Of a DNA stretch of 12,399 nucleotides, positions 5,616-12,399 are shown piece after piece. Numbering within the stretch: the first letter of the stretch is position 1; every line of letters begins with the position of its first letter. The DNA lies in assembly GCA_949450265.1 (NCBI GenBank), contig CASTMW010000039.1, positions 1-12,399 on the forward strand. Reading direction: 5' to 3'. The DNA is from an uncultured Eggerthellaceae bacterium (GTDB lineage: Bacteria > Actinomycetota > Coriobacteriia > Coriobacteriales > Eggerthellaceae). A program made the position numbers and the translations under genes. Below the pieces are notes generated by a model. The model saw only the letters and a program-made list of their open reading frames with translations. It did no database searches and was not told where the DNA came from.

Positions 5616-7826
5616 ATGAAACGCACAAGCAATCGCATCTTGTCCGTGATGGTATCGGCAGCGCTCGCATGCTCGCTCTTCGGAGCACCTGCGATCGCAG
5701 TCGCTACTGAGGGCACAGCGGCAGCGCAGGGGAGCGAAGCTGCCAGCACGACGGAGGAAGCGGTTACTGCCGATCCCAATGTCGTGTACTTGGATGAGGA
5801 TGGCAACGCTCTCGGTGCATCCGAAGACCAGAGCGCAACCTCCGACCAGAGCATTGCAAGTGCCGGTACCACGGTGGCCGTACCCACCGCGGCGCTGGCG
5901 GATGAAGAGGGCACGGTCGCCCTTGCCGACGCCCGAACCGATACCACCGATCCGGGCAATACGGCGGCCAACACGGCCAAGAGCTCGGTGTTCATCACCG
6001 TGCACTACGATTTCCCGTATGAAGCCGCTGAAGGCCCCTCCTTCACGCTGGCGCTGAAGGACGAAACGGGCCAGAAGGAGCGCACGTATCCGCTGGTACT
6101 GGAGGGCAGCTCCGGCAACTATCGTGCCACCTATGAGGTCAGTCCGTTCACGGATAAGATGCTGGTCGCTGGCAATGAATACAGTGTGTCGCTGGCGGGC
6201 GACAAGCTGATCACCTATAACCAGGAGAAGTTCACCTACAACGGCGATGACGACCTGTATCTGGAGATCTATGCTGCGGGTGTGGAGCGCGACCTGTTCG
6301 CTGAGGGCAAGAAACCGGGCATCATGCAGGCGGGCAACCTCACCAATGATGAAAGCGACGAGCAGGTGGACAACGCCGATATCCGTGTGCTACTCAACGC
6401 CCTTGAGGGCGACACGTCCCAGGATGCCGACTTGAATTGCGATGGCAAGGTTGACCTGGTGGACTATCAGCTGATGGCCGAGTTCTACCGCTATGTTGCC
6501 ACGCAGGCTGAGATGCATGGCGGCGAGACCATCAAGATGCCGGTCGACACGTTGGGCACCGCAGCCAACAACAACACGTGGGTCACCAAGGAAGGTGACA
6601 CCGCGCGCATCACCAGCCGCGACGGTGCCGATATCTCTCCCCAAAACGAGATAGCGGTATCCTACACGGCACCGGCTAACACCATCAGCACGGGCACCTC
6701 CGTGGGTGTGCCCACCACGATCGGTTATCACGATGTCGAAGGCTATGCCACCATCGAAGGCGAAGAGCTTGACGAGAATGGCGCCTCTACGGGGCGCACC
6801 ATCGTGGAGACGTACGATTTTTCTAGCAGCAACAAAGGTGACAAACAGAGCAGCCTGGTCACTGCGGGCGTGCAAGAGGCGCGCAGTCTAGGCAGCGCTC
6901 TGCAGCTGAACGACGTTGCCGCCGCTTCCCGCACGCTGGGCGCGCCGCTTTCTCCTACTGTGGTGGAGGACGGCGCGATCACCATCAACTTCGGCAAGCG
7001 CATCGTCATCAAGACGGTCACCCTGACGTTCACGCGCGCGCAGGTCTACGACGAGGGATCGAACACCATCTCGGCAAACCTGGTGGAGATCAGCAGTGTG
7101 GAGTTCCTGAACGGCATGGAAGATAGCGTGGCTGAGCCGGAGTTCACCAAGACCGAGATCGTTGCTTCCGAGCCGGGCAACAAGCAGTTCACCGTAACGT
7201 GGAAGTTCCTGCCCAATGTGACCGGTTTCGAGATGCTCGTGACCGATATTGAAACGGGCAGCAGCCAAACCTATAACGTCGGCAATTCCACCGGGGCTGA
7301 CATATCGAAGACGATAACGTCGTTCACGGCCGGTCCGAAGGGCAAGATCGCGAACAACGTGACCTATAGCGTACAGGTGCGTCCGACGAACGGCTCGTGG
7401 CGCGGCGAGTACACCGACGCCATCCAGGTGACCCCGAAGGCCACCAGCGTGCCCAAGAAGCCGGAGAAGGTCAGCGCTGTGGGCGGATACCGTACCTTCA
7501 AGGTCAGCTGGGGCGCGGCTGAGGACGCCGATACCTATACGCTGTATTACCGCGAGGGCACGACTGGCCAGTATTTGAAGATCGAGGCCATCGAAGGCCT
7601 GAACTACACGGTCTCGAACCTGCCTGACCGCGCCAGCTCCTATCAGCTGTACCTGACGGCCAGCAACGAGATCGGTGAAGGTCCGCAGTCCAGCTCGGTC
7701 ACGGTGCTGACCACCACGCTGACCGCGTGGACCTGCCCAACTATAAGCTGCTCAACGAGAAGACCGCTTCGGGCGCCTACACCACCAACATCAAGTCCGC
7801 GCGCTTCGCGTCGTCGGGCAACGTGA
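5616..7826 (+). CDS. Secreted M60-type metallopeptidase, N-terminal part (dockerin-like, FN3), cut by a frameshift
   Basis: I start it at the ATG at 5616 because the residues from there (MKRTSNRILSVMVSAALACS) are a textbook signal peptide, with cleavage near AIA/AVA (residues 28-30). The open frame begins earlier, at 5523, but that extra part overlaps the promoter. The ribosome binding site is weak. Modules: acidic low-complexity segment (about 31-120), Ig-like beta domain (about 127-225), dockerin-like pair of calcium-loop repeats (241-291; second loop DLNCDGKVDLVD), discoidin-like region (about 300-500), and two FN3 domains (about 508-605 and 613-700). Sense sequence ends at about residue 704 (7727). 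The remaining 33 residues, to 7826, are out-of-frame Pro/Thr/Arg-rich sequence that also reads as the continuing protein in another frame. This part carries secretion and docking functions; the catalytic domain is in the next entry. The dockerin-like call is moderately sure, the signal peptide very sure. Confidence 0.85.
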   Translation: MKRTSNRILSVMVSAALACSLFGAPAIAVATEGTAAAQGSEAASTTEEAVTADPNVVYLDEDGNALGASEDQSATSDQSIASAGTTVAVPTAALADEEGTVALADARTDTTDPGNTAANTAKSSVFITVHYDFPYEAAEGPSFTLALKDETGQKERTYPLVLEGSSGNYRATYEVSPFTDKMLVAGNEYSVSLAGDKLITYNQEKFTYNGDDDLYLEIYAAGVERDLFAEGKKPGIMQAGNLTNDESDEQVDNADIRVLLNALEGDTSQDADLNCDGKVDLVDYQLMAEFYRYVATQAEMHGGETIKMPVDTLGTAANNNTWVTKEGDTARITSRDGADISPQNEIAVSYTAPANTISTGTSVGVPTTIGYHDVEGYATIEGEELDENGASTGRTIVETYDFSSSNKGDKQSSLVTAGVQEARSLGSALQLNDVAAASRTLGAPLSPTVVEDGAITINFGKRIVIKTVTLTFTRAQVYDEGSNTISANLVEISSVEFLNGMEDSVAEPEFTKTEIVASEPGNKQFTVTWKFLPNVTGFEMLVTDIETGSSQTYNVGNSTGADISKTITSFTAGPKGKIANNVTYSVQVRPTNGSWRGEYTDAIQVTPKATSVPKKPEKVSAVGGYRTFKVSWGAAEDADTYTLYYREGTTGQYLKIEAIEGLNYTVSNLPDRASSYQLYLTASNEIGEGPQSSSVTVLTTTLTAWTCPTISCSTRRPLRAPTPPTSSPRASRRRAT
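7725..7730 (+). other. Single-base frameshift inside the M60 peptidase gene
   Basis: The N-terminal frame reads ...LTTTLTA and then turns to nonsense, while the -1 frame reads VDLPNYKLLNEK onward from GTG at 7727. Restoring one G (GCG GTG GAC instead of GCG TGG AC) joins them smoothly as LTAVDLPNYK. The downstream frame has a TGA at 7676-7678, so the switch must lie between there and 7826. There is no slippery heptamer, no ribosome binding site for GTG 7727, and no signal peptide on the downstream part. It is either a sequencing/assembly error or a true inactivating or phase-type mutation. Confidence 0.85.
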
Positions 7827-10800
7827 TCGAGGACCCCAATGGCGTCAACAGTGGCACCGATAACGCGATGTGCCTGTTCGACGGCGACTTCAAGAGCTAC
7901 GTGCAGGTCAACGACTGGGACCTGGGCACTAGCTACAACCGCAACACCCATGGTGTGGACGTGACCTTCACCGCTCCGCAAGAAATCGGCTTCATCACGT
8001 TCGCGGCATCGTCCACCAACATTGATTACGGTGGGGTGAAGGTCTTCTACAAGGAGACTGCCGATGGCGCGTGGCAGACGGCCACGGCCAGCATCATGAC
8101 CTGCCGAGCCAACGATAACCGCACCTATTCGCTCATCAAGCTGGAACGCGGTATCACGTGCACGGAAGTGCTCATCGGCGTGAATCGCTATGTGCGCCTG
8201 ATCAACATGGCTGAGATGCGTTTCCATGGCTACAACGACATCGAGGCGCGCATCGCCAGCATGTACGATAGCGAAGACGACCTGGCCGACCTGCGCATCA
8301 AGCTGGGCGACACCACGGAGGCGGCAGCGTATGCGGCCGACGGCTCGCGCTACGCGGGCACGTGGTACAAGCAGGCCGAAGGCGCGCAGCATTCCTTCCA
8401 GGAACTGGTGGAGGGCCTGCGCAAGGAGCTTAACGAGGATACCGACCACGACGAGTTCTATCCCTTCAAGAGCACGGCCCTGACCGAACTCTCTTATATC
8501 GAAAAGCTGCTGGCCGATGAATTGGCTGGCATGAATGATGTGGTGCAGGTGCACACCGATCTGGCCGATGCCTATGACAGCGGACGCGCACTGAAGATCA
8601 GCGGCCTGAACGCATGGCAGCCGCTCGGCGTATCGGTGTCGGCTGGCGAGAGCATCACGGTGTATGCAGGCGCGCCGAAGGGCACGGCAACGGCCACCAA
8701 GGTGGACCTGTACATGGGCCAGTATCAAGGCGAGAGCAACCAGGCGCCGGTGCGTATCGGCACATTCCGTCTGGGCCGCACGGACCTGACGCTGCCCGCC
8801 TCCCTGTTCACCAGCGTGGACAAGAAGGAGCACGGCGGCGTGCTGTATGCTGTTTATACGGGTAGCAACGTGAACGATCGCTATTACGTGCGCGTGCTGG
8901 GCGGCGACAGGCTGGCCAAGTTGGACCTGTTGAACGTCAGCGAAGAGGACCAGGACGCTCCTATTCGCCAGTACTTCACCGATCTGAAGGCGCAGTATGA
9001 GGGCCTGGCCGCCACGCACGAGGCGGGTCGGGCAGAAGGCCTGCATGCCAGCACTGGTGGCGCGGACCCGGCTGCGGGGCACCTGAACGGGGTGTGTGCG
9101 GCCGATGCCACCGATATCATGCTGGACAAGATGATGTATTCGGTCCCGGCCTCGAAGGTCTACGCTGCCTTCCTTGGCAGCGGACAGAGCATCGACGATG
9201 CCGTGGCCCATATGAAGCAGGTGGTTGCGGGCACCGATCAGATGATCTCGCTGTTCTACCAGCACAAGGGCATGATCGATGGCGGCGAGGGATCGAATGC
9301 CACGCCGAACCGTCATCTGAACATCCGCTATATGGAGATGTTCACTGGCGCCTTCATGTATGCTGCGGGCAACCATATCGGCGTTGGCTACAACGAATCG
9401 GCCAACTTCCAGATGCTCAAGCCCTATGATGCGAACGGCCAGGGCGGCATGTACTTCGGTTGGGGCACCGCGCACGAGATCGGCCATAACATCAACGACG
9501 GCTCCTATGCGTTCGCTGAAGTGACGAACAACTACTTCGCGCAGCTGTGCAAGAGCCTGAACGAGAAGGGCGCCACACGCTGGAACTATCGCAGCGTGTA
9601 TGACCAGGTCACGTCCGGTGCCGAGGCGCATGCGGGCGGCCAGGCCACGCAGCTTGCCATGTACTGGCAGCTAATGCTGGCCTATGACACCTGCGAGCTG
9701 CATACCCTGTTCAAGAACTGGGATGACCTGGCAGCCAACCGCTTCTTCGCGCGAGTGGACAGCTATTCGCGCAACCCTGCTTCGTTCACCGGCAGCGTGC
9801 CGCTGACGCTGAGCACCGAGCAGCAGAACATCATTCGTTTGGCCTGTGCGGCGGCAGGCAAGGACCTGACCGGCTTCTTCGACGCCTGGGGCTTCCACGC
9901 CGATGCCACTACGCTAGCGTTCGTCAAACAGTTCGCAGACGCGGGACAGGTGGAGACGCGCGCCATCCAGTACATCAACGATGCGCTGGCCAATCGCAGC
10001 GCTGCGTCGCAGCCCACCATTCCTAGCACGGCTGCCGCTTCCGAGATCTTCTCGGTGCAAACGCGCACCGAGGGTAGCATCGTGAACGGTACCATCACCC
10101 CGGCGGGCTACCAGAACGCCATCCATGGCTTCGAGGTGACCCGCGTGACCTACGAGATGGGCAATGAATCGCGCCAGGTGGTAGCTTTTGTGACAGCTGG
10201 CAGCGACGGCTCCTACACCTTCGCTGACGATGCGGGCTCTTTAGGCAATCGTGCGGTGCACTATGAGGTGTGCGCCATCGACAAGCAGCTCTATCGCTCG
10301 CATGCTGCCGTCACCGATGCGGTTATGCTGGAGGGCACCGGCCTGTATGACACCACGGGTTGGGATGTCGCCACGAACATGACCTCGCCTGCCGACGCGA
10401 ACGACATCATCGTGGATAGCGCCATGGTGGAGCAGAACAGCTCGTACCAGTGCAGCGGCTTCGACGACGAGCCTGCTGCTGATGCGGATGCCGACCAGAC
10501 CACGGTCAAGGCCGTGAACGGCATCCTGACCGGGGATGGCTATACCGGCAATGCCAGCACGGCCGATCCGTACGTGCTCATCGACATGGGCGCGGTCCGC
10601 GCGGTGGAGCATCTGGCATACCTGCCTACGGCGGCGCGCAACATCAGTACGCTGAAAGTGGAGTTGAGCCAGGATGGCGTTGAATGGATCGAACCGGCCT
10701 TCGATACGCTGACCTACAACGATGAGGGTACCAAGGCTGAGATCTACTTCCCGCAGCGCGTGCTGCCGACCGCGGTGGCTGCCAACGACAACGAAGCGGA

Positions 10801-11491
10801 CAGCATCGATTACATCAACACCGAGTACGCTCGCTACATCAAGCTGACGGCCACGGGCCGCGGCACCAGCGATTGGGGCATCGGGCAGATCCAGGTCTAC
10901 GGGCTGTCCGGTGACAAGGTCAGCCTGGCGCAGACATATGGCGACGAGAACATCCCTGCGGTGGGCATCTTGAAAGCGGACTACGTGATGGAGCGGGATG
11001 TCCAGGGCAATCCCACCAGCAAGATCCCGGCGGGCTCGCTCATCTTCGTGGGCGAATTCAAGGGCAATCCGGCCTACAGCAACATCCTGCTGTTCGGCAC
11101 CACCGGCGCGGGTACGCGCATCGTTGGCGGCACCACCTCTGATGCCGATGGCAACGAGGTACTGGTGGCCAAGCAGGCCATCTTGGCGCCCAACCCCGGC
11201 AATGCGGCCATTGGCGAGACCAGCAGTGGCAGCTGGATCTATTGGATCGAACCGCCCGCTGGCGCCACCGGCACCAGCTGGATCGAGAACGGTGGCATCG
11301 ACGGTGTTGCTGATGGGGCCACCATCCGCGCCGAGCTGTACCGGGTGGACAACGCGTTCACTAACCAGGGGCAGCGCATGACCAGCGACAGCCTTCCGAT
11401 CGCGCTGGGCAGCATCGCTTCGCTACCGCAGATCGAACTGACCGACGACAACGTGGATACCGGCATCATCAATCAGACGGTAGCCCTGTAA
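7727..11491 (+). CDS. M60-family (enhancin/gluzincin) metallopeptidase, catalytic and C-terminal part
   Basis: 1,254 aa, the continuation of the same protein (about 1,958 aa if the frameshift is repaired). Modules: discoidin/F5-8C-like sugar-binding domain (about 20-170), helical linker (171-290), M60 N-terminal subdomain (about 292-400), and catalytic domain to about 725. The zinc site is HEIGH at 583-587, with the third ligand Glu598 ten residues later, exactly the HExxH-x(8-28)-E pattern of M60-like peptidases. Many family members cleave mucins and other O-glycoproteins. Next come an Ig-like domain (about 775-870), a second discoidin-like domain (about 873-1062), and a C-terminal domain of about 190 residues of unknown family (IPAGSLIFVGEFKGNPAYSN...). 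No sortase motif or TM segment is present, so the enzyme cannot anchor itself. The GTG at 7727 is only where this frame opens and is not a real start. The next gene begins 35 bp after the stop. Confidence 0.9.
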   Translation: MDLPNYKLLNEKTASGAYTTNIKSARFASSGNVIEDPNGVNSGTDNAMCLFDGDFKSYVQVNDWDLGTSYNRNTHGVDVTFTAPQEIGFITFAASSTNIDYGGVKVFYKETADGAWQTATASIMTCRANDNRTYSLIKLERGITCTEVLIGVNRYVRLINMAEMRFHGYNDIEARIASMYDSEDDLADLRIKLGDTTEAAAYAADGSRYAGTWYKQAEGAQHSFQELVEGLRKELNEDTDHDEFYPFKSTALTELSYIEKLLADELAGMNDVVQVHTDLADAYDSGRALKISGLNAWQPLGVSVSAGESITVYAGAPKGTATATKVDLYMGQYQGESNQAPVRIGTFRLGRTDLTLPASLFTSVDKKEHGGVLYAVYTGSNVNDRYYVRVLGGDRLAKLDLLNVSEEDQDAPIRQYFTDLKAQYEGLAATHEAGRAEGLHASTGGADPAAGHLNGVCAADATDIMLDKMMYSVPASKVYAAFLGSGQSIDDAVAHMKQVVAGTDQMISLFYQHKGMIDGGEGSNATPNRHLNIRYMEMFTGAFMYAAGNHIGVGYNESANFQMLKPYDANGQGGMYFGWGTAHEIGHNINDGSYAFAEVTNNYFAQLCKSLNEKGATRWNYRSVYDQVTSGAEAHAGGQATQLAMYWQLMLAYDTCELHTLFKNWDDLAANRFFARVDSYSRNPASFTGSVPLTLSTEQQNIIRLACAAAGKDLTGFFDAWGFHADATTLAFVKQFADAGQVETRAIQYINDALANRSAASQPTIPSTAAASEIFSVQTRTEGSIVNGTITPAGYQNAIHGFEVTRVTYEMGNESRQVVAFVTAGSDGSYTFADDAGSLGNRAVHYEVCAIDKQLYRSHAAVTDAVMLEGTGLYDTTGWDVATNMTSPADANDIIVDSAMVEQNSSYQCSGFDDEPAADADADQTTVKAVNGILTGDGYTGNASTADPYVLIDMGAVRAVEHLAYLPTAARNISTLKVELSQDGVEWIEPAFDTLTYNDEGTKAEIYFPQRVLPTAVAANDNEADSIDYINTEYARYIKLTATGRGTSDWGIGQIQVYGLSGDKVSLAQTYGDENIPAVGILKADYVMERDVQGNPTSKIPAGSLIFVGEFKGNPAYSNILLFGTTGAGTRIVGGTTSDADGNEVLVAKQAILAPNPGNAAIGETSSGSWIYWIEPPAGATGTSWIENGGIDGVADGATIRAELYRVDNAFTNQGQRMTSDSLPIALGSIASLPQIELTDDNVDTGIINQTVAL

Positions 11492-11526
11492 CAGCGGCCA
11501 CCGACAAGGAAAACGGAGAAGATACC

Positions 11527-12342
11527 ATGCAGATGACGATGAGAAGATGCGCCGCCGCCGTATTGGCTGCTTTCGCCCTGTGCTGCGCGTTCGCGATGCC
11601 GCAGCAGGCGCTGGCTGATTCGACGGATCCCAACGCCACCATCGAGTTGGAGCCGGTTGAGGGCGCCAGCAACGAAGTGGCTGTGTATGTGACCACCAAC
11701 CAGGTGGACGCGCGCACTATGTCGTTGGCGCTGGACATCAAGACCTCAACGCCTGGCTATGTGACGGCGAACTTCGTATGGAACGAGGAAGCGGTCAGCA
11801 ATGCGCAGAAGCCGAGCCTTCTGCGCTCCACCGAGACCGAGGCAACTGATGGCATCCGCCTGAACCTGTATGCGGGTGACATGGTGGACGAGCCCTTCAA
11901 GTCGAAGACGGCGCGCGCTACCAGCGAGCGGGTGAACATTGGCACCGTGGTGCTGAACGCCAGCGATTCCGCCCCTCAAGGGGAGACGCTGGCGGCCGAT
12001 GTGCAGGTGGCACCGGGTGATGACGCGCTGAAGTTCGCTGAATACCGCGGGGCCGAAGTGGCGGTACCTGCTAGCAACCTGAACGTATCCGAGCCGGTCC
12101 GGGCCGACATCGTGGCGGCTCCGGCGTCCTCATCTTCGTCCTCGAATGCCAGCAGCTCCGGCGCAGCGGCTGGCAACAACAGCGACATTTTGGGCGAGAC
12201 CCCGGCGACCAACATCCGCAGCATGCCCGACACGGGCGACCAGATGATACCCATCGTGTTGACGCTGGTGGGCGTGGCCGTGGTGGCGGTGGCCGTCATC
12301 GTGGTGGTCATGGTGCGCCGCAAGAAGGAAAAGCAGGGCTAG
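11527..12342 (+). CDS. Surface-anchored protein with cohesin-like domain and MPDTG sorting signal
   Basis: A 271-aa protein; its ATG has a GGAG ribosome binding site eight bases upstream. Signal peptide 1-30 (cleavage after QQALA). Residues about 35-190 form one beta-strand-rich domain (ATIELEPVEG, EVAVYVTTNQ, MSLALDIKTS, VNIGTVVLNAS) whose strand order and loop style resemble a cohesin/carbohydrate-binding jelly-roll domain. This is a judgement from pattern only, since no cohesin search was run. A Ser/Asn/Ala-rich linker (about 196-225) follows, then MPDTGD at 233-238, a TM helix (about 240-262) and a basic RRKKEK tail. That is a complete sortase-dependent cell-wall anchor with Met in place of Leu in LPxTG. 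It lies immediately downstream of the dockerin-bearing peptidase, so it is the natural candidate for holding that enzyme at the cell surface. It could instead be a general adhesin. Coding is certain, the anchor very likely, the cohesin fold moderately likely. Confidence 0.85.
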   Translation: MQMTMRRCAAAVLAAFALCCAFAMPQQALADSTDPNATIELEPVEGASNEVAVYVTTNQVDARTMSLALDIKTSTPGYVTANFVWNEEAVSNAQKPSLLRSTETEATDGIRLNLYAGDMVDEPFKSKTARATSERVNIGTVVLNASDSAPQGETLAADVQVAPGDDALKFAEYRGAEVAVPASNLNVSEPVRADIVAAPASSSSSSNASSSGAAAGNNSDILGETPATNIRSMPDTGDQMIPIVLTLVGVAVVAVAVIVVVMVRRKKEKQG

Positions 12343-12345
12343 CGC

Positions 12346-12399
12346 TGAACTAGACCCCAAAAGTGGGACGGTTAAATAAAGTTCTCAAGCGGCCCTCAT
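12346..12399. mobile_element. Probable IS3-family terminal inverted repeat (element continues off the right edge)
   Basis: Four bases after the stop of the surface protein, the sequence changes to TGAACTAGACCCCAAAAGTGGGAC. This closely resembles the TGAACTGACCCCAAAAAGTTGGAC-type ends of IS3-family (IS150-group) elements, recalled from memory. On the minus strand, a TGA sits just inside the end (12385-12387), as where a transposase gene would finish. No transposase is visible in the window, so orientation and identity are open. No terminator for the M60/cohesin-like unit is seen before it. Confidence 0.5.

Noticed and set aside
7715..7735. Programmed -1 ribosomal frameshift in the peptidase gene
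   Set aside because: No X-XXY-YYZ slippery heptamer and no obvious downstream stem; a missing G explains it more simply.
7643..9631. 662-codon open frame on the minus strand, antisense to the M60 gene
   Set aside because: His/Arg/Val/Ala-rich composition typical of a shadow frame in G+C-rich DNA, no recognisable domain or ribosome binding site, and it lies opposite a gene with a clear zinc site.
12354..12369. CCCC-AAAAGT-GGG hairpin as a Rho-independent terminator
   Set aside because: The stem is only 3-4 bp with no T tract; the sequence fits an IS3-type end better.

Overview
The window is G+C-rich DNA with closely spaced genes, AGGA-type ribosome binding sites and secreted multidomain proteins that carry dockerin-like, FN3 and discoidin-like modules plus a sortase-type surface anchor. 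This fits a Gram-positive gut or host-associated actinobacterium. Class Coriobacteriia (Eggerthellaceae-like) is my best guess, from protein style only; there is no rRNA or marker gene to prove it.

Left part, minus strand (1-2592): the start of a small zinc-ribbon protein runs off the left edge. To its right lie an ECF-transporter S-component-like membrane protein and, 17 bp upstream of it in the same operon, a large flippase-like (MATE/Wzx superfamily) membrane protein with a long charged C-terminal tail. An AT-rich 139-bp intergenic region separates this operon from the next genes, which point right.

Middle, plus strand (2732-5366): a two-gene unit. The first gene encodes a membrane-anchored protein with a Pro/Gln-rich cytoplasmic N-terminus, one TM helix and an outer domain of unknown fold. 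The second is a Wzz-like chain-length regulator fused to a tyrosine-kinase-like P-loop domain whose nucleotide-binding motifs are degenerate. With the flippase across the divergent promoter region, this suggests envelope or surface polysaccharide work, but no glycosyltransferase is present. The 249-bp gap after it holds a 28-bp imperfect direct repeat of the end of the Wzz-like gene and a promoter-like sequence with a GTAACGTTAC palindrome.

Right part, plus strand (5616-12342): one very large secreted zinc metallopeptidase of the M60 (enhancin/gluzincin) type, about 1,958 aa if reconstructed. It is interrupted by a single-base frameshift near 7725-7730. Its modules, in order, are signal peptide, Ig-like, dockerin-like, discoidin-like, two FN3, discoidin-like, helical linker, M60 catalytic domain (HEIGH...E), Ig-like, discoidin-like and a C-terminal domain of unknown family. 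It has no anchor of its own. The next gene, 35 bp downstream, encodes a small secreted protein with a cohesin-like beta domain, a Ser-rich linker and an MPDTG sorting signal. The most interesting reading is a two-gene surface-display module: an anchored cohesin-like receptor holding a dockerin-bearing mucin/glycoprotein peptidase. The last 54 bases look like the terminal inverted repeat of an IS3-family element that continues beyond the window.
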